Shown here in pieces: positions 8,579 through 18,043 of a DNA stretch of 64,000 nt. The notes below the pieces were generated by a model. The model was not told the origin of the DNA. It made no database searches and saw nothing but the letters and a program-made list of their open reading frames with translations. This stretch comes from Caldisericales bacterium. Its GTDB lineage: Bacteria; Caldisericota; Caldisericia; JAAYUI01. Each line of letters starts with the position of its first letter. Position 1 is the stretch's first letter. Both the position numbers and the translations under genes were made by a program. The DNA lies in the NCBI GenBank assembly GCA_012517765.1, contig JAAYUI010000007.1, positions 1-64,000 of the forward strand, written 5' to 3'.

Positions 8579-9334
8579 TTATCCTTCCAGAACAGATTTT
8601 AAAAACAAATACGATTTCTCAAGTTCCGGTATTTGGGTTTCTATGCACAAAACAGTATCTGGTGCATATCGCTCAAGATGATCGATAACCTCTTTTATTG
8701 GAATGGTGCCATCCTCAAGACCATTATGTAAATCAGATTTCCCGTTATTGTTGTGTAGATGAACATAACCAATCCTGTCTGATGCGCCTTTAATCCATTC
8801 CGTAACTGGTTCGGTCGAAAAAACATTCGCATGGCCAACGTCCAAGCAAATTTTCAGGTTGTCCATGTCTGCCTCATCAATCAACCTGCATGACACATCT
8901 GCAGACAATTCAAATTGGTTCTCAATATAAAAACAGATCTCTTTCTTTTCTGACAAAAAATTTCTCCATTGTTCAGCAGCACGTTTTATCCAGCCTGTTT
9001 CAGAGTATGCGTTGGGGAAGTAGCCATTGTGGACAACTACTTCCTTGCAATTCAGCTTAATGGCAATTTCATACGCAAATGCGTACATCTTAATCGTTTC
9101 ATCAACTACTCCGTGCATCTTGCTACCCATGTTCAATTCCCAGAAAGGGGCATGAAGGGATTTTGGATTGGAAAGTTCCTTCATGCAATCAACGTGTTTC
9201 TCCATTAAATCCGGCTCTTTTTCAAGTATATACGGATCATGGAATGACTGGACTTCTATTCCCAAATCATATTTTTTGCACAAACCAAGAACGCACTCAA
9301 GATTTGTATTGTCGCACAATCTAAAATCTTTCAT
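8579..9334 (-). CDS. Sugar-phosphate isomerase/epimerase-like TIM-barrel protein
   Basis: This 251-residue protein resembles the xylose isomerase-like TIM-barrel (AP endonuclease 2) superfamily. Strand-end motifs fit metal and substrate binding: EVQSFHDP, LHAPF, VVHNGYF, IENQ, CLDVGHAN, VHLHNNNG and CIETQ. They provide the His, Glu and Asp ligands expected. The substrate cannot be told from sequence. The ATG at 9334 has GGAGG ten bases upstream. A longer frame reaching 9457 would read through the adjacent tRNA gene and is rejected. It may share a transcript with the tRNA-Ala, which ends 53 bases upstream. Confidence 0.8.
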   Translation of the reverse strand: MKDFRLCDNTNLECVLGLCKKYDLGIEVQSFHDPYILEKEPDLMEKHVDCMKELSNPKSLHAPFWELNMGSKMHGVVDETIKMYAFAYEIAIKLNCKEVVVHNGYFPNAYSETGWIKRAAEQWRNFLSEKKEICFYIENQFELSADVSCRLIDEADMDNLKICLDVGHANVFSTEPVTEWIKGASDRIGYVHLHNNNGKSDLHNGLEDGTIPIKEVIDHLERYAPDTVLCIETQIPELEKSYLFLKSVLEG

Positions 9335-9387
9335 CAGGCAGATGCCTCCATTGGGGATTGCGTCAATTCGATTAGTTTGATGTGGCA

Positions 9388-9463
9388 TGGTGGAGCAGAG
9401 GAGATTCGAACTCCCGGCCTCATCCTTGCGAAGGATGCGCTCTGCCAACTGAGCCACTGCCCC
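9388..9463 (-). tRNA. tRNA-Ala (anticodon CGC)
   Basis: This 76-base cloverleaf runs from 9463 to 9388. The acceptor stem is GGGGCAG/CTGCTCC and includes the G3:U70 pair that marks alanine tRNAs. The D stem is GCTC/GAGC. The anticodon stem is CATCC/GGATG with loop TTCGCAA, so the anticodon is CGC and reads GCG codons. The T arm contains GTTCGAATC. The 3' CCA is encoded. Confidence 0.96.
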
Positions 9464-9564
9464 ACTTATACACCAGTTTATGCAATAGCTTGGATTGATT
9501 CAACAAACACTTAAAAAGCTTGATTGGGGAACGGCAAGGCAATAAAATTTGTATGGAGGTAAGT

Positions 9565-10692
9565 ATGAGAAGAACATTCACTTTTGCTGTTTTGTTCCTG
9601 ATGGTTGCCACTCTTTCCTCATGCGGGGTTTCGCAGGGTATCAAAGGAAAGGTGACCGACAAAATCTATGGCGATCCCGTAAATGCTGTCACCGTTACAT
9701 TGCAAAACCTTGATGACATGGCCCTGGAACCAATCACAACCCAGGTCAATGAAAAAGGTGAGTACGAAGTCTCAGTAAATCCGCCTGGAAGATACAGGAT
9801 CGAGGTTGAAGACAAGAGAAACAACTTCCAATATGTCAAATTTATCCGCGCTGTTAAAATTGAAGAAGACAAAATTGAACAACTTGATGTTCGGATAGAA
9901 CCGATCGTAAAAACCTTCATCCATGGCCAGGTCCTTGCCAAGGACACAGGAAAACCTGTTGAGGGGGCAAAAATAAGGTTTGACTCTGAAGAAGTTGCAA
10001 CTGGAAAAAATGGCATATACATGCTCAAATATACCAGACCAGGCCCAAGGGTTGTGACAATAGAGGCCAAGGGTTACGCAACCTATAAACAGAATTACAA
10101 CCTGTCCCAGGGCGAAACAATTGAAGACTTCAAGATCTCGCCATCAGCCATGGCCGATAAACCGATAATCAAAAATCTTACAGATCTGATATCATATCAG
10201 GTTGAGATTGTAACAGGACCAAATAGTGAAAATGTGTCATCATCGACCAAGATGATCGTGAACCACCTGCCGTTCGGGTTGAAGGTGACAAACAAAAACG
10301 GCACAGGACTCCTCAATCTTACAGACCAGTTCATCAAAAAAAGCGGCAAATACGAGAAGGTTTCCCAAGAAGAATTCCAGGCTTTCAGAAAAGAATATGA
10401 CTCATTTTCTGCTCTTTACAATGAAGTGGTAACCCGCATTGCAAGCGGAAAAGACATTGAAACCAGCAAGGAACCGGACATAATTGGAGAATTCAATGCA
10501 ATCCGCAATACTTTCAAGTTCGAGCATTCTGGCAAAGATTACAACGCAACCATGTGGGTTATTTATGAAGGACCATTCCTTGGTCTTCCGGCAAAGATTG
10601 TGATTGAAAGACCAGGCGATTACATTGAATTCAATTTTTCGCTGTTCAATGCAATTGAAAACTCGATAGACAAGGAACTAAAAAATCCCTGA
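9565..10692 (+). CDS. Lipoprotein with two carboxypeptidase-regulatory-like repeats
   Basis: This 375-residue lipoprotein has signal peptide 1-19 with lipobox LSSC (lipidated Cys20). Two carboxypeptidase-regulatory-like/CNA-B-type beta domains follow: about 23-118 (KGKVTDKIYGDPVNAVTV) and about 122-195 (HGQVLAKDTGKPVEGAKI). The C-terminal half (200-375) is not recognised. Start ATG 9565 has GGAGGT four bases upstream, and 15 in-frame codons further upstream lack support. It probably acts as a surface-anchored binding or structural protein. It ends at a shared terminator facing lspA, the enzyme class that would process it. Confidence 0.83.
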   Translation: MRRTFTFAVLFLMVATLSSCGVSQGIKGKVTDKIYGDPVNAVTVTLQNLDDMALEPITTQVNEKGEYEVSVNPPGRYRIEVEDKRNNFQYVKFIRAVKIEEDKIEQLDVRIEPIVKTFIHGQVLAKDTGKPVEGAKIRFDSEEVATGKNGIYMLKYTRPGPRVVTIEAKGYATYKQNYNLSQGETIEDFKISPSAMADKPIIKNLTDLISYQVEIVTGPNSENVSSSTKMIVNHLPFGLKVTNKNGTGLLNLTDQFIKKSGKYEKVSQEEFQAFRKEYDSFSALYNEVVTRIASGKDIETSKEPDIIGEFNAIRNTFKFEHSGKDYNATMWVIYEGPFLGLPAKIVIERPGDYIEFNFSLFNAIENSIDKELKNP

Positions 10693-10726
10693 TCTGTCAC
10701 AAACATAAATTGAATTAAATAAAAAA

Positions 10727-10746
10727 CCTGACGAGCATTCGTCAGG
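10727..10746. terminator. Bidirectional rho-independent terminator
   Basis: CCTGACGA and TCGTCAGG pair across a GCAT loop (8 bp). The stem is flanked by an A-tract at 10721-10726 and a T-tract at 10747-10752, so it works on both strands. It lies between the convergent lipoprotein gene and lspA. Confidence 0.9.
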
Positions 10747-10773
10747 TTTTTTATTTTCGCCTACATACGATTT

Positions 10774-11235
10774 TCAGCTATTTTTTGGTTGCGCAAAAAA
10801 CATAAATACACCAAGTGTTATGGCACCACAAACAATGCCAATGTCTGCCACGTTAAATACCGGGAAATTTATCACCCTGAAATCTATGAAATCAATCACA
10901 AAACCTCTTACAAACCTGTCCAGAAGGTTACCAATTGCACCACCAAGAATTGCCCCTATGGCAAAACGGGCAATTTTTGTCGTTGCCACTTTTGGTGTCA
11001 AAACAACTATCAACACAACTACAACGATTGCGAGGATGGCAAAAATCATGTTTCCTCCCTGCGCAATTCCCCATATTGTTCCAGTATTGTGTGTGCTTGT
11101 TATGTGCAAGAACCCTTCAATAACCGGAACTGATGCACCATAAGGCAAACTTAATGCCACAATGATTTTGGTTATCTGATCACAAAAAAGAAAAATCAAA
11201 AAACCAATGGTTTCAACAAGTGGAAAACGTTTCAT
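10774..11235 (-). CDS. lspA: Lipoprotein signal peptidase II
   Basis: LspA is the membrane aspartic protease that removes signal peptides from prolipoproteins. This protein has 153 residues and four predicted helices. The catalytic Asp motifs are visible: GGAIGNLLDRF and FNVADIGI. The conserved HNTGTIWG block is also present. ATG 11235 has an AGGAGG SD, while the extra 28 codons upstream in frame overlap a hairpin and lack support. Likely substrates in this window are the lipoproteins at 9565, 14241 and 62095. Confidence 0.95.
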   Translation of the reverse strand: MKRFPLVETIGFLIFLFCDQITKIIVALSLPYGASVPVIEGFLHITSTHNTGTIWGIAQGGNMIFAILAIVVVVLIVVLTPKVATTKIARFAIGAILGGAIGNLLDRFVRGFVIDFIDFRVINFPVFNVADIGIVCGAITLGVFMFFAQPKNS

Positions 11236-11287
11236 AAAAAACCTCCTGAAGATCGGGATCAGACCGATTGTTTTACCATCCAAAACA

Positions 11288-11316
11288 CATTGCCCGGCAA
11301 AAAACGCCGGGCAATG
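11288..11316 (-). terminator. Strong hairpin between divIVA and lspA
   Basis: CATTGCCCGGC and GCCGGGCAATG form a perfect 11-bp stem with a 7-base loop. On the minus strand only TGTTTT follows, so termination may be partial and allow some lspA readthrough. Confidence 0.6.
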
Positions 11317-11356
11317 CAAATCTTTATGTTCTGATTATCAAACTAGCCAGAAAATG

Positions 11357-11848
11357 TCAACAATTGTTCTGATCTTGTGATAACTGTTCTTCTTCCTTTT
11401 CCTTGACCGGTATCTTGCCAACCAGCGAGTTGTCCATATTGTCAAGCAAATTAAGGAACGTGGTTAAGTAGGCCCTGAACTCGGCTTTGAACTCAAGGTA
11501 TGCGTTCTTTATGACTCTTACGGTTTGCCTTGATTCATTGGCAACATTCTCAGCCTTGCTCTTGGCGTCAACCAGGATGAGCTCGGCCTCTTTGCGAGCC
11601 GAATCCTTAAGCTCGTCGGCCGTTTTTTGGGCAAGCGTAAGGGCCTGCTGGAGCTGGGTGCCGGTTGCCCTGTATCTCGAGACCTCTTCTGTGAGCTTCG
11701 AGAGTTTTTCCTGCAATTCCTTGTTTTCCCTGTAAAGCTGGGAAAAATCTTTTTCCACTTCAGCAAGGAACTCATGCACTTCCTGCTTGTTGTAGCCAGA
11801 AACAGCCGACTTGAACGTCTTGTGTTGTATATCAAGAGGTACTAGCAT
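11357..11848 (-). CDS. divIVA: DivIVA-domain septum/pole-targeting protein
   Basis: This 163-residue protein has the DivIVA N-terminal membrane-binding domain (1-60; PLDIQHKTFKSAVSGYNKQE, then VHEFLAEVEKD). A long coiled coil follows (about 28-105). A C-terminal region (106-163) ends in an acidic tail. DivIVA proteins bind curved membrane and organise division or polar growth. The SD is GAGGAGG. It sits between the peptide-transporter genes and lspA on the same strand. Length is typical of the shorter DivIVA forms. Confidence 0.92.
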   Translation of the reverse strand: MLVPLDIQHKTFKSAVSGYNKQEVHEFLAEVEKDFSQLYRENKELQEKLSKLTEEVSRYRATGTQLQQALTLAQKTADELKDSARKEAELILVDAKSKAENVANESRQTVRVIKNAYLEFKAEFRAYLTTFLNLLDNMDNSLVGKIPVKEKEEEQLSQDQNNC

Positions 11849-11903
11849 TTTGGCCTCCTCACTCTTTCAAGAAATTTAACCTGCGATATCAGTTCTGTCA
11901 AGC

Positions 11904-13238
11904 CTAGATTTTCAGCTTCGGGTCAAGTGCATCACGCAACCCATCACCCAGGAAGTTGAAAGCAAGCACAACAAGCGCAATTACAATACCTGGCATCAGC
12001 CATATATGCGGTGCGTCAAGGGCATGCTGGAACCCCTCGTTTATCATGGTACCCCAGCTTGGAGTTGGTGGTCTTATACCTATTCCAAGAAAAGAGAGTC
12101 CGGCTTCGGACATAATCGCACTGGCAATCCCCAGTGACGTATAGACAACTATCGGCGCAACAACATTAGGCATTATATGGCTGGTTATGATCCTCAAATT
12201 CGAGCAACCTATTGCCCTTGCACCCTCGACAAATTCTGTGTTCTTTAGTGAAATGACCTGTCCCCTGACGATCCTTGCAATTGTGGGCCAGCCAACAAGG
12301 CCAAGCGCAATAAAAATTGTCGTAATATCCCTGTTCTCAAATATTGACATGACGGCTATGGCAAAAAGAAGGCCTGGAAAAGCAAACATGATATCAGTAA
12401 AACGCATTATCAGATTGTCAAGCCAGCCTCCAAAAAAGCCTGCCATTGCGCCAAGGGGTATGCCAATCAGAAGGCAGATAAACTCAACTATAATACCAAC
12501 GTAAAGCGATATCCTTGCGCCGTGAACAAGCCTTTGTGCAATGTCCCTTCCAGCATTGTCCGTGCCAAGCAATGGTTTTGGCATTTTCCCAATTTCTTCT
12601 TCGGTGGGAGAAAGATCTGAAAGATCCTCCTTGTGGAGTCTCAATTGCCCAGATTTTTTATCCCTGACGAGAAAAGCCGGCCCTTCATCAACCCACTCTA
12701 CCGATACCAAATCTCCACCGATGACTTCTTTTGATGGTACCAGAAGATTTGAGAGTATGGCGAACCTGTATCTGTAATCCATTAGAATCACGGATTTCCG
12801 GCTCCTGAATGTCGAAACAGTCGCAGACTCCCCGATAACACTGTCCCCTGGCGACAAAATATTGTCATTCTGGGGTACAAATTTTTTTGTACCATTCTTT
12901 GCCATGACCTCAAGGGCTGGACCTGTTTTGTCAAATTCAACTTTTATTTTTTCATCAGCATTCACATCAACCATCAGTACAAGAGTTTTCTGGCTCGACG
13001 GACCTGTAATATACAAATATTTGTTTTGTGGAATTTTCTCACTTGATCTTGCCACATAGAGCTCCTTGAGTGGTGGAGTAAGTGCCGCGTCAAGGTTCAT
13101 CTGGTTCGGATTTGGAGCCATAACATCAGCAAAAATGGACACGAGGACAAGCAAAAATATTATGCAAAAACCTATCAGGGCAAGTTTGTGCCTGAATAAC
13201 CTTTTGAAGGTTGCAGAAATAAATGTATCATTCCTCAT
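11904..13238 (-). CDS. Peptide ABC transporter permease, OppC/DppC type, with large insert
   Basis: This 444-residue permease has one N-terminal helix (about 17-40), then an unusual extracytoplasmic stretch of about 170 residues (45-220). The normal OppC core follows, starting at LLGTDNAGRD (about 226) with five helices and the EAA-like loop (EGARAIGCS). OppC proteins normally have about 300 residues. Its start overlaps the oppB-type stop by four bases, so the two are coupled. It forms the inner-membrane channel with the 13235 permease, presumably driven by the ATPases encoded at 15947-18035. Confidence 0.9.
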   Translation of the reverse strand: MRNDTFISATFKRLFRHKLALIGFCIIFLLVLVSIFADVMAPNPNQMNLDAALTPPLKELYVARSSEKIPQNKYLYITGPSSQKTLVLMVDVNADEKIKVEFDKTGPALEVMAKNGTKKFVPQNDNILSPGDSVIGESATVSTFRSRKSVILMDYRYRFAILSNLLVPSKEVIGGDLVSVEWVDEGPAFLVRDKKSGQLRLHKEDLSDLSPTEEEIGKMPKPLLGTDNAGRDIAQRLVHGARISLYVGIIVEFICLLIGIPLGAMAGFFGGWLDNLIMRFTDIMFAFPGLLFAIAVMSIFENRDITTIFIALGLVGWPTIARIVRGQVISLKNTEFVEGARAIGCSNLRIITSHIMPNVVAPIVVYTSLGIASAIMSEAGLSFLGIGIRPPTPSWGTMINEGFQHALDAPHIWLMPGIVIALVVLAFNFLGDGLRDALDPKLKI

Positions 13239-14161
13239 TCAAGCTTGATCCTCGGGTCTATGAAAACATAGGATATGTCAACTACCAGGTTAACAAGAAC
13301 AAAAATGACCGCCATAAAGAAAACCAGCCCCATAACAACCGGCAGGTCTCTCTGCTCGATAGCACTTATAGTTGCTGAGCCTATGCCAGGCCAGTTGAAG
13401 ACCCTTTCTGTTATGATCGCCCCGGCCATAAGGGTTGCAAAGTTGTTTCCAATTACAGTTATGACTGGTATGAAAGCATTTTTGAAGGCGTGCTTGAAAA
13501 CAACAGTTCGCTCTTTTGCCCCTTTCGCCCTTGCTGTCCTTATATAATCAGACCTCATTACTTCCAGTAGGGATGATCTAGTCATCCTGCTTATTATGGC
13601 CATGGGTATAGTGCCAAGCGTTATCGCAGGAAGAACCAGGTATATCAACTGTCCGTCACCATAGCCCGTTCCAGGGACAATGTGGAAAAATGACACGAAA
13701 ATTAAAAGTAGTATCAACCCCAGAACGAAAACCGGCATCGAGATGCCAACAAGAGCCATGACCATGAAGGCATTGTCAACAAGAGAATACTGTTTCGTTG
13801 CAGAAACTATACCAGCTGGAAGACCAATTATGATAGCAAAGACCATCGCCGCAATAGTCAGGGTCAGAGTTGCTGGAAACCTGTCTGATATTATTTTTGT
13901 GACTGGTTCACCAGTTCTGATTGATGTCCCAAGATCACCCTGGACAGCCTTGCCAACATACCTGAAATACCTTACATACCATGGAAGATCCATGCCCAGT
14001 TCGTGTTCGATCTTTTGCTGGAGCTCGGGATTCGGGTGCTGGCCAAGTGCAAGCCTTACCGGATCACCGGGAACAACAAGAAAAACCAGAAATGTCAAAA
14101 AAGTGACCCCGATAAAAACTGGTATCAAATAAAGCATTCTTTTTAGGGCATATTGTATCAT
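13235..14161 (-). CDS. Peptide ABC transporter permease, OppB/DppB type
   Basis: This 308-residue protein starts with the usual OppB N terminus (YALKRMLYLIPVFIGVTFLTF). It has the early GDPVR motif, six helices, and the coupling-loop signature YIRTARAKGAKE (about residues 210-221). The length is standard. The SD is weak. It follows the lipoprotein binding protein across a strong hairpin and overlaps the OppC-type partner by four bases. Confidence 0.93.
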   Translation of the reverse strand: MIQYALKRMLYLIPVFIGVTFLTFLVFLVVPGDPVRLALGQHPNPELQQKIEHELGMDLPWYVRYFRYVGKAVQGDLGTSIRTGEPVTKIISDRFPATLTLTIAAMVFAIIIGLPAGIVSATKQYSLVDNAFMVMALVGISMPVFVLGLILLLIFVSFFHIVPGTGYGDGQLIYLVLPAITLGTIPMAIISRMTRSSLLEVMRSDYIRTARAKGAKERTVVFKHAFKNAFIPVITVIGNNFATLMAGAIITERVFNWPGIGSATISAIEQRDLPVVMGLVFFMAVIFVLVNLVVDISYVFIDPRIKLE

Positions 14162-14186
14162 TTTTTATCGAGATGATCCCATAATT

Positions 14187-14216
14187 CAATGGGGCGGGTT
14201 AAAACCCGCCCCATTG
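14187..14216 (-). terminator. Intercistronic hairpin after the binding-protein gene
   Basis: CAATGGGGCGGG and CCCGCCCCATTG form a 12-bp stem (extendable by TT/AA) with a tiny loop. No T-run follows on the minus strand. It is therefore more likely an mRNA 3'-end stabiliser or partial attenuator that raises binding-protein output over the permeases. Confidence 0.65.
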
Positions 14217-14240
14217 AAGCAACGATCAAGCCTGTTGTTA

Positions 14241-15926
14241 TCACTTTGGTCCGATTTTTACTGTATTGTACATCATCGGCCCCATGGCATTGCGATGATA
14301 GCCTGTTATATTGGATTTTACGAGTGTCCAGCTGTTCTGGAACACGATTGGCATCCAGCAGGCGTCTTCCATTGCAATTTTTTCTGCCTCTGCATAAAGA
14401 GTCATACGTTTTTCAGTATCTTTTTCTTTTTTGGCGTCCCTGACCAGCTTGTCAAAATTGGGATTGCTATAGAAAGCGCCACCACCCTTTGGTCCAGCAT
14501 TCGAAGAATCAAGAAGGACCCAAAGGAAATTATCCGGATCAGGATAGTCTGCGACCCAGCCAAGCCTGAACATCGGGAATGCACCATTGTCTATCCTTCC
14601 AAGATATGTCGCCCATTCAACAGATTCCAGCTGAAGGTCCATCCCAAGGTTTCCTTTTATCTGTTCCTGGATGAATTCGGCAATATTCTTGTGGGTAACA
14701 TTACCCTGGTTGAAAGCAAAAATCACTTTTGAAGGCACCTTTGCTCCCTCTTTAACGGCCTCTTCGAGGAGCTGTTTTGCCTTTGTGGGATCGTACGGAT
14801 ACGCATCGGTAAGGCTCTTGTAATTCGGCATTGATGGTGGAATTATGCCTGTCGCAAGGGTGTGTCTGCCTTTGAATATTTTGTCCACGATGTCCTGGCG
14901 GTTGACTGCCATATTGAAAGCCTGGCGGACCTTTTTGTTTGTGAAAGGTTCAAGTTTGTTCTGGAATCCGATATAGTAAATGGCAAGATCTTTGACCTGA
15001 AGGATTTCCGTAGATAATTTTGGATCGTTTTTGACTCTTTCAAAATCGGCGTCAGGAATCGGGTAAAGAACATCAACATTCCCGACTTGATATTCCTGCA
15101 TTCTGATTGTGTCGTCCTTGATTACCGGGAAAACAAGTGTTTCAACCATCGCTTTCTGGCCCCAATAATTGTCATTTGGTATAAGAACAATTTTTTGGTC
15201 TTTCTTCCATTCTTGTAGTTTAAATGGCCCTGTGCCAGCAGACTCATAGAGATGCCAGAGACCCTTTTTGAGCTGGCCTTCATTTTTTGCTGGTTCTTTT
15301 ACTGGTTCTTCTTTTTTCTCTGTGGCCTCATTGTTGTCATAAGACTCAACTATTTTTCTGTTGACAACATAGGCTGCACTGTAAGTCATTTTGTGGATGA
15401 AGATTGGGGAATACTCTGTGAGTTTAATTTCAACCGTTTTCTCGTCTTTTACTACAATCCCTGAAACCTCTTGCGCTTTGCCTGCAGAATAGTCAAGAGC
15501 CCCTGCAATTTCATCAAATATCCAGGTACGCTCAGATTTTGTGACCGGATTGAGGACCCTTTCAAATGACCATTTGACATCATCGGCAGTAACAGAATCG
15601 CCGCTTGCAAACTTGGCATCCCTGAGATGGAATGTGTAGAGCGTCCCGTCAGGAGATATGTCCCAGGATGAGGCCAGCGAGGCAATTATGTTCAGGTCCT
15701 TGTCGTAAGTAACAAGCCCCTCATACATCTGTTTTGTTACTTCATGGGATGTGGTGTCAGTGACTCTTGCCGGATCAAGCGTTGGTGAATCCTGACTAAT
15801 TGCAACCCTGAGGGTGCCTGATCTCGTTTGATCAGTTGGTGTTCCACCGTCACTTTGCGTTCCGCAACCAGCAAACGCAACAAGCAAAACAACAAACAGT
15901 GCAATAACGGAAGAAAATCTTCTCAC
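14241..15926 (-). CDS. Peptide ABC transporter substrate-binding lipoprotein (OppA/DppA family)
   Basis: This 561-residue SBP_bac_5 protein has a lipoprotein signal peptide (lipobox AFAGC, Cys21). The family entry motif SQDSPTLDPARVTD follows, then two alpha/beta lobes. A lysine/glutamate-rich insert (about residues 205-225) is unusual. The start is GTG 15926 with AAGGAGG upstream. The longer frame to 15968 would overlap the preceding ATPase gene and spoil the signal peptide. It binds oligopeptides or similar ligands outside the membrane and delivers them to the permease pair downstream. Confidence 0.92.
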   Translation of the reverse strand: MRRFSSVIALFVVLLVAFAGCGTQSDGGTPTDQTRSGTLRVAISQDSPTLDPARVTDTTSHEVTKQMYEGLVTYDKDLNIIASLASSWDISPDGTLYTFHLRDAKFASGDSVTADDVKWSFERVLNPVTKSERTWIFDEIAGALDYSAGKAQEVSGIVVKDEKTVEIKLTEYSPIFIHKMTYSAAYVVNRKIVESYDNNEATEKKEEPVKEPAKNEGQLKKGLWHLYESAGTGPFKLQEWKKDQKIVLIPNDNYWGQKAMVETLVFPVIKDDTIRMQEYQVGNVDVLYPIPDADFERVKNDPKLSTEILQVKDLAIYYIGFQNKLEPFTNKKVRQAFNMAVNRQDIVDKIFKGRHTLATGIIPPSMPNYKSLTDAYPYDPTKAKQLLEEAVKEGAKVPSKVIFAFNQGNVTHKNIAEFIQEQIKGNLGMDLQLESVEWATYLGRIDNGAFPMFRLGWVADYPDPDNFLWVLLDSSNAGPKGGGAFYSNPNFDKLVRDAKKEKDTEKRMTLYAEAEKIAMEDACWMPIVFQNSWTLVKSNITGYHRNAMGPMMYNTVKIGPK

Positions 15927-15946
15927 AGTTTCCTCCTTGTTCGTTT

Positions 15947-16933
15947 TTAGTCCCTTACATAGGGGCAAGCGGTAAAATGCCCGTTGCCAACGTCTACCAG
16001 CTCATATTCACCCTGCTCGCACGGAAACTTGTTCTGTGCGTAATATTTGCACCTTGTGTGGAAACGGCAACCACTTGGAGGATTTATTGGCGAAGGGATG
16101 TCTCCTTCAAGAAGGCTTCTTTCCTTGCGTTTTTCAGGATCCGGTACCGGTACTGCCTCGAGAAGGGCTTTTGTGTAAGGGTGAAGAGGGTGTTTGAATA
16201 GCTCTTCTCCCGGGGCGAGTTCAACAATTTTTCCAAGATACATTACTGCAATCCTGTCAGACATGTGTCTCACAACTGCCATATCGTGGGCCACAAAAAG
16301 ATATGTGAGCTTGAATTTTGACTGCAACTCCTGAAGGAGGTTGATTACCTGCGACTGGATTGAAACATCGAGAGCCGAAACCGGCTCGTCACAGACGATA
16401 AACTTTGGCTGAAGAATGAGCGCCCTGGCAATTCCGATACGTTGCCTCTGGCCACCAGAAAACTCGTGTGGATAGCGGTGGAGATATTCGGGTCTGAGAC
16501 CAACTGTCTCCATGATTTCCATGACCTGCTCTTCCCTTTCCTTGCGGGAAGCAAGATTATGGACAACAAGGGGCTCTCCAATTATTTCTCCGACTGGAAG
16601 TCTTGGGTTGAGCGATCCATACGGGTCCTGGAAGATGATCTGCATCTTGCGCCTCATCCTCCTCATCTTTTCACCCTTCATGGCAAGGATGTCTTCGTTT
16701 TCAAAAGACACTGATCCGCTTGTTGGCTTGTTTAATCTGAGTATGGCCTTTCCGGTTGTGGTTTTACCGGAACCTGACTCGCCAACCAGAGACAGCGTCT
16801 CTCCATCCATAATGTTGAATGTGACACCATCAACGGCTTTGACGTGACCAACTGTCTTTCCAAGTAGTCCGCCAGTTATCGGAAAGTGCTTCTTAAGTCC
16901 TTTGACTTCAAGAAGGGGCTTTAGGCTGTCCAT
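15947..16933 (-). CDS. Peptide ABC transporter ATP-binding protein, OppF/DppF type
   Basis: This 328-residue protein has all ATPase motifs: Walker [11 protein letters not shown], signature SGGQRQR, Walker [13 protein letters not shown], and the H-loop VAHD. The C-terminal oligopeptide-transporter domain has the family's cysteines (CRFHTRC, then two more Cys). The SD is GGAGG. Its start lies one base after the upstream oppD-type stop. Together with that gene it forms the only ATPase pair in the locus. Confidence 0.95.
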   Translation of the reverse strand: MDSLKPLLEVKGLKKHFPITGGLLGKTVGHVKAVDGVTFNIMDGETLSLVGESGSGKTTTGKAILRLNKPTSGSVSFENEDILAMKGEKMRRMRRKMQIIFQDPYGSLNPRLPVGEIIGEPLVVHNLASRKEREEQVMEIMETVGLRPEYLHRYPHEFSGGQRQRIGIARALILQPKFIVCDEPVSALDVSIQSQVINLLQELQSKFKLTYLFVAHDMAVVRHMSDRIAVMYLGKIVELAPGEELFKHPLHPYTKALLEAVPVPDPEKRKERSLLEGDIPSPINPPSGCRFHTRCKYYAQNKFPCEQGEYELVDVGNGHFTACPYVRD

Positions 16934-16934
16934 A

Positions 16935-18035
16935 TCAGTTGCCTCCTTCGGTTATTTTATGCCAGCACCTTACCTGCCTACCATCTGACATTTTTTCAAG
17001 CGGTGGTTCCTGTTCCCTGCATACAGATGTTGCCTTGAAGCACCTCGGGTGGAACTTGCATCCAACTGGAAGATTATACGGGTTTGGGACCATACCCTCA
17101 ATTGTTGGAAGCTTTTGGGCTGTTTTTGGCTGGTCAACCCTCGGGATTGAATGGAGAAGGCCCCATGTGTAAGGGTGCATCGGCTGTCTGAATATCTGGG
17201 TGGCCGTTCCATACTCGACAATTTTTCCAGCATACATGACCAGAATGTTATCTGCCATTTCTGCGACGACCGCAAGATTGTGAGTGACAAGGACTGTTGC
17301 CATTCCAAACCTGCGCTTGAGGTCTTTCATGAGTTCGAGAATCTGTGCCTGGATTGTTACATCAAGGGCAGTTGTTGCTTCGTCTGCGATGAGTATTTCC
17401 GGATTACAGGCCATCGCCATGGCAATCATGACACGCTGGCGCATTCCTCCAGACATTTCATGCGGGAAATTGAATACCCTTTTTTCCGGGTCTGGTATGC
17501 CAACAAGCCTGAGCAATTCTACAGAACGCTGCCAGGCAGGTGTCTCTACTTTCAATCTTGAAAGACGCTTTTTTGTTTCTCTTGGGAAACCAGTGAAAAC
17601 CCATTTCCAGAACAGTCCCCAGGAAAGCAGTCTGTAACCCCAGTCCCATCCTCTCAAGCCCTGGTGCAAAGTGAGTGATTCTGCAATCTGGTCACCAACC
17701 TGGTAGACCGGATTAAGCGATGTCATGGGCTCCTGGAAAATCATGGAGATGGCGGCGCCCCTGAGTGATCTCATTTTCAGGAGCGGGACCTTGAGGAGGT
17801 TCTCGCTGTGGAAATATATTTCCCCTGAAACTATTTTTCCTGGCGGTTCCTGGATGAGCCTCATTACCGAAAGCATTGTCTGTGATTTTCCACAGCCGGA
17901 CTCACCAACGATTCCGAGCGTTTCACCCTTGTGTATCTGGAGACTTACATCATCAACGGCAGGTACAACGCCATCTGAGGTGTAAAAATATGTCCTTAGA
18001 TTTTTTATATCCAGAATTACTTCAGTAGCTATCAT
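16935..18035 (-). CDS. Peptide ABC transporter ATP-binding protein, OppD/DppD type
   Basis: This protein has 366 residues from ATG 18035 (SD AGGTGG). A GTG at 18047 is possible but poorer. Walker A is GESGCGKSQ, the signature SGGMRQR, and Walker [13 protein letters not shown] with Ala in place of the usual Pro. An insert of about 40 residues lies between the Q-loop and the signature (around residues 115-155), making the protein longer than standard OppD. The C-terminal cysteine motif CKFHPRC is present. It starts nine bases after the permease stop. Confidence 0.94.
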   Translation of the reverse strand: MIATEVILDIKNLRTYFYTSDGVVPAVDDVSLQIHKGETLGIVGESGCGKSQTMLSVMRLIQEPPGKIVSGEIYFHSENLLKVPLLKMRSLRGAAISMIFQEPMTSLNPVYQVGDQIAESLTLHQGLRGWDWGYRLLSWGLFWKWVFTGFPRETKKRLSRLKVETPAWQRSVELLRLVGIPDPEKRVFNFPHEMSGGMRQRVMIAMAMACNPEILIADEATTALDVTIQAQILELMKDLKRRFGMATVLVTHNLAVVAEMADNILVMYAGKIVEYGTATQIFRQPMHPYTWGLLHSIPRVDQPKTAQKLPTIEGMVPNPYNLPVGCKFHPRCFKATSVCREQEPPLEKMSDGRQVRCWHKITEGGN

Positions 18036-18043
18036 TTCCCACC

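Noticed and set aside
9335-9457. N-terminal extension of the TIM-barrel protein to 9457 (or to an ATG at 9388)
   Set aside because: The extension reads through the tRNA-Ala gene. ATG 9334 has an SD and fits the family.
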